Source: Paraburkholderia sp. ZP32-5 (lineage in GTDB: Bacteria; Pseudomonadota; Gammaproteobacteria; Burkholderiales; Burkholderiaceae). From it: 64,000 nucleotides of DNA. This document shows, piece after piece, positions 7,682 through 18,136 of this stretch. Where the stretch lies: NCBI RefSeq assembly GCF_021390495.1, contig NZ_JAJEJP010000001.1:3286001-3350000 (forward strand), in the 5' to 3' direction. The notes below the pieces were generated by a model. That model saw only the letters and a program-made list of their open reading frames with translations, ran no database searches and was not told the origin of the DNA. Position numbers and translations under genes: made by a program. Within the stretch, counting starts at the first letter, position 1. Every line of letters starts with the position of its first letter.

Positions 7682-8788
7682 TCAGCAGGTAGAAGTAGCA
7701 GTAAGCAGTTGGGCAAGATCCGGCACGCTGTCGCGCAACGACAGGCGCGTGTGACCGTCGCGGCCGGTGACGGACTCGGCGCTCCACAACGCATCGACGA
7801 TCGCCTGTTCGACGCTGTCCGCGCACGCGCGAAACAGCGGGTCCATGCAGTGATCGGCGACGAGCGGCGGCAGCGTCACGTGATCGACGCCGTGCGGCAC
7901 CGTGTAGGCAGTCGAGAACGCCAGCGCGATATCGCCGCTGCCGTGACCGTACACGGAGCCGGTACGCGCGAGACCGGCGGCCGCGCGCAGCGACAGCCGC
8001 TTCAGTTGGCGCGCGTCGAGCGGCGCATCGGTCGCGACGATCATGATGATCGAGCCTTGCTCGGGCTTCGCGGCCGTGGCGTTCGTAGTGCTCGCAGCGG
8101 CCCTGGCGGCCACCGCGCGTTCGGCGAGCACACGCCCAAGCGGCGTACCGTCGATCGTCAGCATCGGCAGACGGCCGAAGTTCGCAAGCACCAGCGCGCC
8201 CACGGTGTAATCGCGCCCCGCCGCGCCGACCACACGCGACGCACTGCCGATCCCACCCTTCAGATCGAAGCACGACATCCCCCGCCCGGCACCGACCGCG
8301 CCGCTCGCGACATCACTGCTCGCGGCATCGAATGCCTGATCGAAATGTTGCGCGCCGACGGCCATCGCCTGGATATCGTTCAGATACCCGTCGTTGCATT
8401 CGAACACGAGCGGATTGACCGTCGACCATTCGCGTCCGATGCGCGGATTCGCGCGGATCGCCGCGCCGATCTGCGCCTGCGCGACGGCGCCGACACCGAA
8501 CGTGTTGGTCAGCGCAATCGGCGTCTCCAGCGTGCCGAGTTCGTCGACCTGCACGAGCCCGATGCTCTTGCCGAAGCCGTTGATCACCGACGCCGCCGCG
8601 GGCACCTTGTCGACGAACGGGTCGCCCCGATGCGGACGAATCACGGTCACGCCGGTTTGCAACGCACCGTCGGCGAGCATGCAATGGCCGACGCTGACAC
8701 CCGCCACGTCCGCAATAGTCCCCAACGCACCGGCCGGCAACAGCCCAATATGCGGCGCACGCAACGAAGCAGAATCAAACATGCTCAT
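7682..8788 (-). CDS. P1 family aminopeptidase (DmpA/BapA-like, self-processing)
   Basis: A 368-residue Ntn-type hydrolase. DmpA and BapA relatives cleave themselves before a Ser that becomes the N-terminal nucleophile and release N-terminal D-amino acids or beta-amino acids from peptides. Here the site is Gly245-Ser246 in [15 protein letters not shown]. Earlier family signatures include [19 protein letters not shown] and LTNTFGVG. It overlaps the gsiD stop by four bases and lies ten bases before the M55 gene, so it belongs to the peptide-uptake operon. No signal peptide, hence cytoplasmic. Confidence 0.9.
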   Translation of the reverse strand: MSMFDSASLRAPHIGLLPAGALGTIADVAGVSVGHCMLADGALQTGVTVIRPHRGDPFVDKVPAAASVINGFGKSIGLVQVDELGTLETPIALTNTFGVGAVAQAQIGAAIRANPRIGREWSTVNPLVFECNDGYLNDIQAMAVGAQHFDQAFDAASSDVASGAVGAGRGMSCFDLKGGIGSASRVVGAAGRDYTVGALVLANFGRLPMLTIDGTPLGRVLAERAVAARAAASTTNATAAKPEQGSIIMIVATDAPLDARQLKRLSLRAAAGLARTGSVYGHGSGDIALAFSTAYTVPHGVDHVTLPPLVADHCMDPLFRACADSVEQAIVDALWSAESVTGRDGHTRLSLRDSVPDLAQLLTATSTC

Positions 8789-9690
8789 GGACGATCCAGC
8801 TTCGGATCGAGCGCGTCGCGCAGACCATCGCCGAGCAGGTTAAACGCGAGCACCGTCAGAAAGATCGCGAGACTCGGAAACAGCGCGATATGCGGCGCCG
8901 TCACCATATCGGCGCGCGCTTCGTTGAGCATCGCGCCCCACTCCGGGGTCGGCGGCTGTGCGCCGAGTCCGAGAAACGACAGGCTCGCCGCGGTGATGAT
9001 CGACGTGCCGATGCGCATCGTCAGATACACGACGACCGACGAAATCGTGCCCGGCAGAATGTGCCGCATGATGATCGTCCAGTCCGACGCGCCGATGCTG
9101 CGCGCCGCCTCGATATAGGTGAGCTGCTTGAGCATCAGCGTATTGCCGCGCACCAGCCGCGCGAACGCCGGAATGCTGAAGATCGCGACCGCGCAGATCA
9201 CGTTGATCATGCCGTTGCCGAGAATCGCGACCACGCCGATCGCGAGCAGAATGCCGGGGAACGCGAACAGCACGTCGGCGATGCGCATCGTGATGCGATC
9301 CCACCAGCCTTCGTAATAGCCGGCCAAGAGACCAAAGAACGTGCCGATCACCGCGCCGATCGCAACCGACAGAAAGCCGGCTTCGAGCGAGATGCGCGAA
9401 CCGACCAGAATGCGGCTGAAAATATCGCGGCCCAGCGAATCGACACCGAACCAGTGCGCGGCCGACGGCCCCGCGTTCAGCGCGTCGTAGTCGAAGAAGT
9501 TCTCCGGGTCGTACGGCACGATATGCGGCGCGATGATCGCGACCACGATCAGCAGCAGCACGAACACGCCGGCTGCCATCGCGACGTGCTGCTTGCGGAA
9601 TTTGCGCCAGAACTCGCTCCACGGGGTGCGGATCGCGCGTTCGGCGGGCGCGGCATTGGCCGCATTCGGCTCGGTGGCAGTGGTGCTCAT
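8785..9690 (-). CDS. gsiD: Glutathione/peptide ABC importer permease GsiD
   Basis: A 301-residue inner-membrane permease of the DppC/OppC class with six membrane segments. The N-terminal cytoplasmic segment [11 protein letters not shown] is followed by a first helix and the family motif [13 protein letters not shown]. The EAA loop reads [20 protein letters not shown], which contacts the ATPase. It pairs with GsiC. Order and sizes match the E. coli iaaA-gsiABCD locus. Seven bases separate it from gsiC. Confidence 0.92.
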   Translation of the reverse strand: MSTTATEPNAANAAPAERAIRTPWSEFWRKFRKQHVAMAAGVFVLLLIVVAIIAPHIVPYDPENFFDYDALNAGPSAAHWFGVDSLGRDIFSRILVGSRISLEAGFLSVAIGAVIGTFFGLLAGYYEGWWDRITMRIADVLFAFPGILLAIGVVAILGNGMINVICAVAIFSIPAFARLVRGNTLMLKQLTYIEAARSIGASDWTIIMRHILPGTISSVVVYLTMRIGTSIITAASLSFLGLGAQPPTPEWGAMLNEARADMVTAPHIALFPSLAIFLTVLAFNLLGDGLRDALDPKLDRP

Positions 9691-9697
9691 GCGGGCC

Positions 9698-10618
9698 TCA
9701 CTTGAAACGGATAGTCGGGTTGATCACGGCGTACAGCACGTCGACGATCAGATTGATGATGATGAATTCGAGCGAGAACAACAGCACCTCGGCCTGAATG
9801 ATCGGGTAGTCGCGCATCGACACCGCATCGACGAGCAGGCGCCCGAGACCCGGCCAGTTGAACACCACCTCGACGACGATCGAGCCGCCCAGCAGAAAGC
9901 CGAACTGCAGGCCCATCATCGTGACGACTGGAATCAACGCATTGCGCAGGCAATGCTTGATGATCACGAGCCGCTCGGGCACGCCCTTCGCGCGCGCGGT
10001 GCGCACGAAGTCCTCGTGCATCACTTCGACGAACGACGCGCGCGTGAAACGCGCCATCACCGCCGCGACCGCCGCGCCAAGCGTCAGCGACGGCAGCACA
10101 TAGCTGCGCCACGAGCCATCGCCGACGATCGGCAGCCAGCCGAGCTGCACCGAGAAGATTTCCATCAGCAGCATGCCGAGCGCGAAGGCCGGAAACGAAA
10201 TGCCCGATACCGCGAGCGTCATCCCCAACCGGTCGGGCCAGCGGTTGCGCCACACCGCCGACACGATGCCGAGCGCCATGCCGAACACGACCGCCCACAC
10301 CATGCTCGCGATCGTCAGCCACAGCGTCGGCATGAAGCGCTCGGCGATTTCCTCGCTGACCGGCCGCTTGCTGCGCGTCGAGGTGCCGAAGTCGCCATGC
10401 GCCATCCGCCAGAAGAAGCGGACGAACTGCTGCGGCAGCGGTTTGTCGAGACCGAGGTCGGAGCGCACCAGCGCGACGGTCGCCTCGTCCGCTTCCGGAC
10501 CGGCGGCAAGCCGCGCCGGATCGCCCGGCAACAGATGCACGAACAGGAACACCAGCACGGCGACGATGAAGAGCGTCGGCAGCAGGCCCAACAGACGTTT
10601 GACGAGAAAGTTCAGCAT
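9698..10618 (-). CDS. gsiC: Glutathione/peptide ABC importer permease GsiC
   Basis: A 306-residue DppB/OppB-type permease, the same length as E. coli GsiC. It begins [17 protein letters not shown], typical of the class, followed by a periplasmic loop with HLLPGDPA and a coupling loop [22 protein letters not shown]. The start at 10618 gives the canonical N-terminus; an upstream in-frame start would add a Pro/His-rich stretch. It forms the membrane channel with GsiD. Confidence 0.92.
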   Translation of the reverse strand: MLNFLVKRLLGLLPTLFIVAVLVFLFVHLLPGDPARLAAGPEADEATVALVRSDLGLDKPLPQQFVRFFWRMAHGDFGTSTRSKRPVSEEIAERFMPTLWLTIASMVWAVVFGMALGIVSAVWRNRWPDRLGMTLAVSGISFPAFALGMLLMEIFSVQLGWLPIVGDGSWRSYVLPSLTLGAAVAAVMARFTRASFVEVMHEDFVRTARAKGVPERLVIIKHCLRNALIPVVTMMGLQFGFLLGGSIVVEVVFNWPGLGRLLVDAVSMRDYPIIQAEVLLFSLEFIIINLIVDVLYAVINPTIRFK

Positions 10619-10704
10619 GAAACCAGTCCGGCAAGGATGCGGGCAACGGAGAATCGGATGCGGCGGCAACGAAGCGATGTGGGCCACAACTGCCGGCTTC
10701 GCTC

Positions 10705-10732
10705 GTACGGCCCGCGCTTACGCGAGCCGCAC
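10705..10732 (-). promoter_or_regulatory. Intercistronic stem-loop between gsiB and gsiC
   Basis: On the minus strand nine pairs (one G-U) join 10721-10729 with 10708-10716 around a four-base loop. No T-tract follows, so it is not a classical terminator. By analogy with binding-protein operons such as malE, it may stabilise the gsiB message or limit read-through. Inference from structure and place. Confidence 0.45.
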
Positions 10733-10743
10733 GTTTCAGCTCA

Positions 10744-12306
10744 TCACTTGATCGCGATCTCGTCGAAATTGAACGAGCCGTCCGGCGCGACATAAGCACC
10801 CGACAGACGCTTGCTGCGCGCGTACACGACCTTCTCCTTGACGAGGAAGATCCACGGCGCGTCGGCCCAGATACGCTTTTGCGCATCCGTGTAGAGCGCG
10901 GCCTTCTGCGTGCGGTCGGTGGTTTCGAGCGCCTGCTTCAGATCGCTGTCGACGGTGTCGTTCTTGTAGTACGACGTGTTGACCATCTTCGGCGGGAACG
11001 AATTGCCGGCCAGCAGCGGGCTGATCGCCCAGTCCGCTTCACCGGTCGACGACGACCAGCCCGCGTAGTACATCCGCACCGGCGCGGTCGCCGCGTCCTG
11101 CGCGCTTTCGACCTTGGCGACGCGCTGACCCGCTTCGAGCGCTTCGACGCTGGCCTTGATGCCGACCTGAGCGAGCTGCTGCTGCACGAACTGGATCACC
11201 TTCTGTGCGGTCGAGTAGTTATACGCGGACCACAGCGTGGTTTCGAAGCCGTTCGGATAGCCGGCTTCCTTCAGCAGTTCGCGCGCCTTCGCCGGATCGT
11301 ACGGCCAGGGGCCGAGCTTCGCCGCGTAATCGACGCCCTGCGGCACCACACCTTCGGCCGGCGTCGCGTAGCCGGCGAACGCGACCTTCGTCAGTGCGTC
11401 CTTGTTGACCGCATAGTTCAGCGCCTCGCGCACCTTCGGGTTATCGAAGGGCTTCTGGTTCATGTTCAGGCTGATATAGCGCTCGATGATCGACGGCGCC
11501 GCGATCAGGTCGACCTTCGGGCTCGACTGCAATTGCGCGGCCTGCTCGAACGGCACCTGGAACGCGAAGTCCGCTTCGCCGGTGCGCATCAGCGCGGCAC
11601 GCGTGTTGTTGTCGACCACCGGCTTCCAGTCGATCGAATCGATCTTCGGGTAGCCCTTCTTCCAGTAGCCGGCGAACTTCTTCACCGTCAGGTCGCCCGC
11701 CGGATCCCACTTGACGAGTTCGAACGGGCCGGTACCGACCGGATGGAACGCGATGTCCTTGCCGTACTTCTTCAGCGCGTCCGGCGAGATCATCACCGCC
11801 GACGGGTGTGCCAGCACGTTGATGAAGGCCGAGAACGGCGCCTTCAACGTGATGCGCACCGTGTACGGATCGACCACCTCGGTCTTGTCGATGCGGTTGA
11901 ACATGTTGTAGCGCTTCAGCTTGTTGGCCGGATCGGTCACGCGGTCGAAGTTCGCCTTCACCGCCGCCGCATTGAAATCGGTGCCGTCCTGGAACTTCAC
12001 TCCGTGGCGCAGCTTGATCGTGTACACGCGCGCGTCGGCGCTCGCCTCATAGCTGTCGGCGAGCACGTTGACGAGCTTCATGTCCTTGTCGAAGCCGAAC
12101 AGCCCCTGGTAGAACGACTTCGAAACCGCTTGCGACAGCGTGTCGTTCGCGTCGTACGGGTCGAGCGTCGTGAAGGTCGATGCGACGGCCATCACAGCCG
12201 TGGTCTCGGCATGCGCCAGATTGCCCGCGAGCATCGCGAACACCACCGCGCCGCCGCTGACCAGCGCGCGCAAACGAAACGGAGAAGACGGGACCAGCAG
12301 GTTCAT
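10744..12306 (-). CDS. gsiB: Glutathione/peptide ABC importer binding protein GsiB
   Basis: A 520-residue periplasmic solute-binding protein of family 5 (DppA/OppA type). It starts with a signal peptide (about residues 1-33, ending LAHA) and continues [18 protein letters not shown]. The mature part contains the family patterns [15 protein letters not shown] and [21 protein letters not shown] ribosome site seven bases before the ATG at 12306 supports this start. It captures glutathione or short peptides for GsiCD. The 103-base gap to gsiA and the stem-loop after it fit separate control of binding-protein levels. Confidence 0.92.
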   Translation of the reverse strand: MNLLVPSSPFRLRALVSGGAVVFAMLAGNLAHAETTAVMAVASTFTTLDPYDANDTLSQAVSKSFYQGLFGFDKDMKLVNVLADSYEASADARVYTIKLRHGVKFQDGTDFNAAAVKANFDRVTDPANKLKRYNMFNRIDKTEVVDPYTVRITLKAPFSAFINVLAHPSAVMISPDALKKYGKDIAFHPVGTGPFELVKWDPAGDLTVKKFAGYWKKGYPKIDSIDWKPVVDNNTRAALMRTGEADFAFQVPFEQAAQLQSSPKVDLIAAPSIIERYISLNMNQKPFDNPKVREALNYAVNKDALTKVAFAGYATPAEGVVPQGVDYAAKLGPWPYDPAKARELLKEAGYPNGFETTLWSAYNYSTAQKVIQFVQQQLAQVGIKASVEALEAGQRVAKVESAQDAATAPVRMYYAGWSSSTGEADWAISPLLAGNSFPPKMVNTSYYKNDTVDSDLKQALETTDRTQKAALYTDAQKRIWADAPWIFLVKEKVVYARSKRLSGAYVAPDGSFNFDEIAIK

Positions 12307-12409
12307 GAGGTTGCTCCAGGCTGCGAGATGAAACGGGTTAAGGATGTGACAGCGTCGTTGTGATTGGCTTTGCTTCGGTGCGGCTACTTTGGTCTCTGCT
12401 CTGTGCGGC

Positions 12410-14332
12410 TCAATACGCGCCACCCACGCGATGCCGCGCGACGAAATGGTCCGGCCCGACCGCGACGAGCGGCGCGACCGCCGGCTCGTCGTCGAGCGCG
12501 CGGATCGGGCTTGGAATCTCATCGGCGGCGAGCATGCGCTTCGCGTGCCGGCGCGCGGGATCGGCGACCGGCACCGCGCTCATCAGCTTCTTCGTGTACG
12601 GATGCTGCGGCGCCTCGAACACCGCGCGGCGCGGCCCGATTTCGACGATCTGGCCGAGATACATCACCGCGACGCGATGACTGATGCGCTCGACCACCGC
12701 CATGTCGTGCGAAATGAACAGATACGCGACGCCGAGTTCGCGCTGCAAATCGAGCATCAGATTGACGATCTGCGCCTGCACCGACACATCGAGCGCGGAC
12801 ACCGATTCGTCAGCGATCACCACCTTCGGATTCAACGCGAGCGCGCGCGCAATCGCGATACGCTGACGCTGGCCGCCGGAAAATTCATGCGGATAGCGGC
12901 GCGCGGCATCGGCCGGCAAGCCGACTTTTTCGAGCAGCCATGCGACGCGCGCCTGCGCCTCGGCGCCTTGCGCGACACCATGCACGAGCAACGGCTCCAT
13001 GATCGAAAAACCCACGGTCAAGCGCGGATTCAGCGATGCGAACGGGTCCTGAAAAATAAACTGGATGTCGCGTCGCAGCGCCTGCAATGCGGGGCCGGTC
13101 AGCGAGCTGATGTCCTTGCCGCCGAACTCGATCGAGCCGCTCTGGCTTTCCACAAGGCGCAGCAGCGAGCGGCCGGTGGTCGACTTGCCGCAGCCGGATT
13201 CGCCGACCAGCGCCAGCGTTTCGCCGGGCCGCAAATCGAAGCTGACTTTCTCGACCGCATGCACGCGACCTGTCATGCGGCCGAACAGTCCGCTTCGCAC
13301 CGGAAAGCGCGTGACCAGATCGCGCACGCGCAGAATCGGCGGCGTGTCGTCGCGCACCAGCGGCTGCGTTTCTGCGGCGACCGCGGCAGCCGGTTGCACC
13401 GCGGCATCGGCCCCGTTCGCGCCGGCCTGCTCGACGCTCAGAATCGGAAAGCGCGCCGGCTGATCGGTGCCCTGCATCGAACCGAGACGCGGCACCGCGG
13501 CGAGCAGCGCCTTCGTATAAGGATGCGACGGCGCGGCGAACAGCGCATCCGCGGCGCCCTCCTCCACTTTCTCGCCGCGATACATCACGAGCACGCGGTC
13601 GGCCACTTCGGCGACCACGCCCATGTCGTGCGTGATGAAGATCACGCCCATGTTCATCTCATCCTGCAAGCCGCGGATCAGTTGCAGGATCTGCGCCTGG
13701 ATCGTCACGTCGAGCGCGGTGGTCGGCTCGTCGGCAATCAGCAGCGCGGGTTTGCACGACAGCGCCATCGCGATCATCACGCGCTGACGCATGCCGCCCG
13801 ACAGTTGATGCGGAAAGCGCGCGGCCACCCGTTTCGCCTCGGGAATCCGCACGAGTTCGAGCAGGCGCACGGTTTCAGCGCGCGCGGCATCGTGGCTCTT
13901 GCCCTGATGCAATGCGATCGCCTCGCTGATCTGATCACCGACCGTGAAGACCGGATTCAGCGACGTCATCGGCTCCTGGAAGATCATCGCGATGTCGGCG
14001 CCGCGAATCGTGCGCGTCGTGCCGGACGACGCTTTCGCCAGATCGAGCACGCTGCCGTCGCGGCGCCGGAACGCGATGGCGCCGCCTGCTACGCGTCCGC
14101 CGCCGTGCTCGATCAGCCGCATCAACGCGAGCGACGTGACCGATTTGCCCGAGCCCGATTCGCCGACGATCGCCAGCGTCTCGCCGCGCTCGACCGTGAA
14201 CGACAGGTTGCGCACCGCGTTGAACGTCGAGCCGCTACGGCGGAACGCGACCGTCAGATCGTCGACCGCGAGCACGCGCTGCGGCGGCAAGGTTTCGATA
14301 AGCGGGCGGGCGGTGTGCGATGAAGTCGGCAC
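12410..14332 (-). CDS. gsiA: Glutathione/peptide ABC importer ATPase GsiA (two fused ABC domains)
   Basis: A 640-residue tandem ATPase. The first domain has Walker A GESGSGKS at residues 57-64 and signature LSGGMRQR. The second has Walker A GESGCGKS near residue 385 and signature FSGGQRQR. Each is followed by the Walker B DEP or DES motif and an oligopeptide-type C-terminal segment. A Pro/Ala-rich linker joins them. One protein with both domains is the E. coli GsiA (YliA) arrangement rather than separate DppD and DppF. It powers import through GsiCD. Confidence 0.93.
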   Translation of the reverse strand: MPTSSHTARPLIETLPPQRVLAVDDLTVAFRRSGSTFNAVRNLSFTVERGETLAIVGESGSGKSVTSLALMRLIEHGGGRVAGGAIAFRRRDGSVLDLAKASSGTTRTIRGADIAMIFQEPMTSLNPVFTVGDQISEAIALHQGKSHDAARAETVRLLELVRIPEAKRVAARFPHQLSGGMRQRVMIAMALSCKPALLIADEPTTALDVTIQAQILQLIRGLQDEMNMGVIFITHDMGVVAEVADRVLVMYRGEKVEEGAADALFAAPSHPYTKALLAAVPRLGSMQGTDQPARFPILSVEQAGANGADAAVQPAAAVAAETQPLVRDDTPPILRVRDLVTRFPVRSGLFGRMTGRVHAVEKVSFDLRPGETLALVGESGCGKSTTGRSLLRLVESQSGSIEFGGKDISSLTGPALQALRRDIQFIFQDPFASLNPRLTVGFSIMEPLLVHGVAQGAEAQARVAWLLEKVGLPADAARRYPHEFSGGQRQRIAIARALALNPKVVIADESVSALDVSVQAQIVNLMLDLQRELGVAYLFISHDMAVVERISHRVAVMYLGQIVEIGPRRAVFEAPQHPYTKKLMSAVPVADPARRHAKRMLAADEIPSPIRALDDEPAVAPLVAVGPDHFVARHRVGGAY

Positions 14333-14389
14333 GGTGATTCCTTTGAATTCGAACGCGGCTAACAGGGGTCAGGCAGGGCGTGCGCGCAA

Positions 14390-15385
14390 TTAGCGATAGA
14401 TCGCCGTCACCGGCGCAACGCCCAACCGCGCGAAGCCGCGGTACATACCCTCGGTATTGAACGGCAACGTCACGTTGCCGCGCACGTCGACGGCGATCAG
14501 GCCGCCGCGTCCGTCGATCTTCGGTAGGCGATTCATCACGACGTCGTGCGCGGCTTCTTCGAGCGAGATCTCGCGATAGGCCATCTGCGCGGCGACGTCA
14601 TAGGCGGCGACCATCCGCATGAACATTTCGCCGGAGCCGGTGGTCGACACTGCGCAGGTCGCGTCGTCCGCGTAGCAGCCCGCGCCGATCAGCGGCGTGT
14701 CGCCGACGCGCCCAACCTGCTTGTTGGTGACGCCGCCCGTCGAGGTCGCCGCGGCCACGTGACCGTGCCGGTCGAGCGCGACCGCGCCGACGGTGCCGAA
14801 CTTGCGGTTCGGATCGATCGGTTCGTGCGGCGTGGGCTCGCTGCTGCCCGACGTTGCGGCCGCGGCCGCGAGCGTCGCGCCGTCGTGATCGAGCATCGGG
14901 CGTTGCTGCTCGCGCGCGATCTGCCACTGGCGATAGCGCGCATCGGTGTCGAAGTAGCTGTTATCGACGAACTCGAGACCCTGCGCGGCCGCGAATGCCT
15001 CCGCGCCTTCGCCGGTGAAGAGCACATGGTCGCTGTGCTCCAGCACGCGGCGCGCGGCCAGAATCGGATTGCGCACGTGCGTCACGCAGCAGATCGCGCC
15101 GGCGTCGAGCGTACGGCCGTCCATGATCGCGGCGTCGAGCTCGTGCGTGCCGGCCGACGTATAGACCGCGCCGTGACCCGCGTTGAAGAGCGGGCAGTCT
15201 TCCAGCAGACGCACCGCTTCGCTGACCGCGTCGAGCGCGCTGCCGCCATCGGCGAGCACGCGCTGACCGGCGGCGAGCACCGCGTTGAGCGCCGCGTGAT
15301 AGTCGGCTTCGGCGCTGGCCGACATCGATGCGCGCAGGATCGTGCCTGCCCCGCCGTGAATGGCAATGACTGCGTTGGAGTTCAT
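14390..15385 (-). CDS. iaaA: Isoaspartyl peptidase/L-asparaginase IaaA
   Basis: A 331-residue Ntn-hydrolase precursor that cleaves beta-aspartyl (isoaspartyl) dipeptides and asparagine. It begins with the family motif IAIHGGAGT, has FNAGHGAVY, and self-cleaves before Thr198 in KFGTVGAVALD to give alpha and beta chains. STGGVTNK and RVGDTPLIGAGCYAD follow, as in the family. Its ATG overlaps the regulator stop (ATGA). E. coli carries the same gene just before gsiA, which supports a joint role in using imported peptides. Confidence 0.93.
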   Translation of the reverse strand: MNSNAVIAIHGGAGTILRASMSASAEADYHAALNAVLAAGQRVLADGGSALDAVSEAVRLLEDCPLFNAGHGAVYTSAGTHELDAAIMDGRTLDAGAICCVTHVRNPILAARRVLEHSDHVLFTGEGAEAFAAAQGLEFVDNSYFDTDARYRQWQIAREQQRPMLDHDGATLAAAAATSGSSEPTPHEPIDPNRKFGTVGAVALDRHGHVAAATSTGGVTNKQVGRVGDTPLIGAGCYADDATCAVSTTGSGEMFMRMVAAYDVAAQMAYREISLEEAAHDVVMNRLPKIDGRGGLIAVDVRGNVTLPFNTEGMYRGFARLGVAPVTAIYR

Positions 15386-16554
15386 CGTTTGGAGTGTGGA
15401 GTGCGGGTTGTTCGGGGATTGCGGGAATGTGCGGCGGCCGTCGCGGCCTCGGGTTCGGCGCGGCTGAGTTTCGCGCGTTGGGCCTCGGTGCGTTTGGGCT
15501 CGACGCGTTGAGCTTTCGCTTCGAGGCTTTTCGTTTCCGTCCGCTTTGTTTCCGTGCTTTTCGTTTCCGTGCTCTTCGCTTTGCTGCCCACGGCCTTGCC
15601 GTCCTTCGGCCGTGCGCTTTTGCCCGGCGATCGCGCCGGCTCATCCGCGCTACTGGCCACCCCGCTTTGCGGATCGAACAGCCACGGCAGCACGAATTCG
15701 CTGACGTCGGCGGCCGCCTTCACCGAGCGTTGCGCGCGATACGCGACCGCGTCGCACAGCGCTTCGATCACGGCCAGCACGGCCGAATCGGCATTCGATG
15801 CGAGCCGCCGGTCGGCGCGGACATACAACGCGAGGTCGGCGAATTGCGCGAGCGGCGAGCGTGGGCCGTCGGTCAGCGCGAGCACGCGCGCACCGCGGCC
15901 GGCCGCGCGGCGCGCGAGTTCGATCGTGTCTTCGACGTAACGGGGAAACGCGATGCCGATCAGCAGATCGCCGTCGTTCGAGCGCACCAGATGCCGCGCC
16001 GCATGCGACGGGCCGCCGCTGACCGCGAGCGAGCGCACGTAGTCGTGATACGGCAGCAAGCCGTGCTCCATCAGCCCCGCGAGAAACGCGCTCGCGCCGA
16101 AACCGACGATGAACACGCGGCGCGCGGCGATGATCGCGTCGACGGCGGCGTCGGCCGTTGCGCGGTCGATCGACGTGCGGGTCGCGTGCAGATTGTTGGC
16201 GGCCTGCTCGAGCGATGCATCGACCAGATCGTCGCCGGCCGCGAGCGATTCCTGCGCGCTGCGCAGCCGCTCGACCGGCGCGAGCGTCGCCTCGAAGCCG
16301 CGCACCAGCGCTTCACGAAACTGCGGGTAGCCGTCGAAGCCGAGCGCGCGCGCAAAGCGGTTCGCGCTCGCGACCGACGCGCCGACGGCGCTCGCCAGTT
16401 CGTCGATCCGCATCGTCGCCGCGCGAAACAGATTGGCGAGCACGTAGTCGCCCATGCGCCGGTGAATCGGTGTGAGCGTCGGCAGCGCCGCGACGATGCG
16501 CGCGGCAATCGCCTGCTCGGCGGGATTCGAAACAGCGGACGGGTGATGAATCAT
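15382..16554 (-). CDS. MurR/RpiR family transcriptional regulator with repetitive tail
   Basis: A 390-residue regulator heading the peptide operon. An N-terminal RpiR helix-turn-helix spans about residues 15-90 (IDELASAVGASVASANRFAR). A SIS domain at about residues 130-260 (VFIVGFGASAFLA) would bind a phosphosugar or similar ligand. The last 80 residues are a low-complexity tail rich in Lys, Thr, Glu and Ala with repeated TETKS-like units, unlike ordinary RpiR proteins. It likely controls its own operon through the palindrome at 16709. The ligand is unknown. Confidence 0.88.
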   Translation of the reverse strand: MIHHPSAVSNPAEQAIAARIVAALPTLTPIHRRMGDYVLANLFRAATMRIDELASAVGASVASANRFARALGFDGYPQFREALVRGFEATLAPVERLRSAQESLAAGDDLVDASLEQAANNLHATRTSIDRATADAAVDAIIAARRVFIVGFGASAFLAGLMEHGLLPYHDYVRSLAVSGGPSHAARHLVRSNDGDLLIGIAFPRYVEDTIELARRAAGRGARVLALTDGPRSPLAQFADLALYVRADRRLASNADSAVLAVIEALCDAVAYRAQRSVKAAADVSEFVLPWLFDPQSGVASSADEPARSPGKSARPKDGKAVGSKAKSTETKSTETKRTETKSLEAKAQRVEPKRTEAQRAKLSRAEPEAATAAAHSRNPRTTRTPHSKR

Positions 16555-16621
16555 GCAGTCGGACAGGCGCGATCGCTCTATTCGGAATGGATGAAAGTAT
16601 ATTTACATAGAACTTCTCCGA

Positions 16622-16637
16622 GAAAAAATTCATTTTC
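16622..16637. promoter_or_regulatory. Second operator-like site upstream of the RpiR gene
   Basis: GAAAAAATTCATTTTC resembles the palindrome at 16709 (pattern GAAAAT-NN-ATTTTC) with one mismatch in the left arm. An overlapping ATTTTC half-site follows. It lies 68 bases upstream of the regulator start, a fitting place for repression. Confidence 0.4.
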
Positions 16638-16708
16638 ATTTTCGAGGGTTTCTACCGATAAAACCCCGTCAGGCAAGGGGCTTTACATTCGCGCGCCGCC
16701 GCTGGCAC

Positions 16709-16728
16709 GATGAAAATGGATTTTCATC
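16709..16728. promoter_or_regulatory. Perfect palindrome, probable RpiR operator
   Basis: GATGAAAATGGATTTTCATC is a perfect inverted repeat with nine-base arms and a two-base centre. It stands in the 204-base gap between the MFS gene stop and the RpiR-type regulator start, in AT-rich sequence. Regulators of this family often autoregulate through such sites. Binding is inferred. Confidence 0.55.
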
Positions 16729-16758
16729 ATGGCACCGCGCCCGCATGTCGCGACGTGG

Positions 16759-18042
16759 TCAGCACGCCGCTGCACTTGCTTCGACACCCGGCTCCGGGAT
16801 CCGCATCAGCCGCGCGGCCGGCGACATCACGATGATCAGCGCCTGCACGACAAACGCAAGCGCCGCCGCGACCAGACACGCATCGACGTTCCATCGCGCG
16901 CTGAGCGCCGCGCCGAGCAGCGCGCCCACCGGACGCGCGCCATAGGTGGCGGTGCTGATCAGCGCGGACACGCGGCCCATCATCCGTTCGGGGGTGATCG
17001 CCTGACGCAGCGTCGTCGAGCCGACGACCCACAGGATCGGCCCGGCGCCGAGCAGAAAGAAACTCGCCAACGCGAGCCAGAACGACGGCGCGACGAGCGT
17101 CGCCACCATCACCAGCGACGCGAGCAGACCGCAGCATGGCCCGATGATCAGCATGCGGCCGAAGGCGAGACGCCGCGCGATCGCGGGCGCGGCAAGCGCG
17201 CCGCACACCATGCCGACGCCGTACGCGCCGAGCGTCACGCCGACCGCCGACGCGCCGAGCCCGAGGCGATGCACCGCGTACGGCACATACACCGCCTGCA
17301 GGATGAAGAAGCCGAGGTTGAAGAACACGGCGGTCGCGAGCATCGGCAGCAGCAACGGATCGCGCAGCACGAAGCGCGTGCCGTCGCGCAACTCCAGCAT
17401 GAAATGGCGCGCTGGCGTGGCCGCGCGCGGCGGCTCGCGCAAGCCCGCGAGCAAGGCGACGGCGAGCGCGGACAAGGCCGCCGCGCCGCCATACGCCCAG
17501 CCCGCGCCGATCCAACCGACCAGCAAACCACCAAGCGCCGGTCCGGCCGAATACGCGACGCTGCGCGCGAGTTCGAGCCGGCCGTTGGCAATCGCGTAGG
17601 CCTCGCGCGGCACGATCGACGGCACCAGCGATGGCGCCGCAACGTTGTAGGCCACCGTGCCGGTCGCGGCGACGAAGCCGAGCGCGGCCAGCAGCGGCAG
17701 ATTCAGCGTATGCGTGAGCACCAGCAGCAGCACACCGAGCATCGCGCACACGCGCACGCTTTCGGCGAGCGTCATCAACACGCGTCGCGAGCGGCGGTCG
17801 GCCCACACGCCGAGCGGAATCGACAGCAGCAAAAACGGCAGCGTCTGCGCGGTTTGCAGCAGACCGGTATCGCGCGCGCTCGCGCCGAGAGCGAACACCG
17901 CGACCAGCGGCGCGGCGGCGAGGCTGATCTGCTCGGCCGATTGCGCGCACAGGTTCGACCAGGCGAGGCGCCGGAATGCGCCGGACAACCGGGGCGCAGC
18001 GGTAGCCGAAGATGAAGAAGACGATGATGGCGTGGCGGACAT
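16759..18042 (-). CDS. MFS transporter, EntS-like exporter
   Basis: A 427-residue major facilitator with about twelve membrane segments. After a Ser-rich leader it reads LSGAFRRLAWSNLCAQSAEQ, typical of the MFS_3/EntS group. The loop between segments 2 and 3 has GVWADRRSRRVLM, the usual MFS signature. Members export siderophores or drugs, but no siderophore genes are nearby, so the substrate is open. It ends 205 bases before the RpiR gene and is probably a separate unit, divergent from rsuA. Confidence 0.82.
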   Translation of the reverse strand: MSATPSSSSSSSATAAPRLSGAFRRLAWSNLCAQSAEQISLAAAPLVAVFALGASARDTGLLQTAQTLPFLLLSIPLGVWADRRSRRVLMTLAESVRVCAMLGVLLLVLTHTLNLPLLAALGFVAATGTVAYNVAAPSLVPSIVPREAYAIANGRLELARSVAYSAGPALGGLLVGWIGAGWAYGGAAALSALAVALLAGLREPPRAATPARHFMLELRDGTRFVLRDPLLLPMLATAVFFNLGFFILQAVYVPYAVHRLGLGASAVGVTLGAYGVGMVCGALAAPAIARRLAFGRMLIIGPCCGLLASLVMVATLVAPSFWLALASFFLLGAGPILWVVGSTTLRQAITPERMMGRVSALISTATYGARPVGALLGAALSARWNVDACLVAAALAFVVQALIIVMSPAARLMRIPEPGVEASAAAC

Positions 18043-18136
18043 CGATGAACTCCCGGGATTGAACGTCAGGTGTTCATCGTCGTCGACTGGGCGTCGCGAG
18101 GCGCCCCGCTTCTTGCGGTGTTATTCTTCGCTCGCC

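Noticed and set aside
12389..14323. Long plus-strand frame opposite gsiA and similar long frames opposite iaaA, ileS and fusA
   Set aside because: They mirror codon usage of the true GC-rich genes, have Arg/His-rich products without motifs, and lack ribosome sites.
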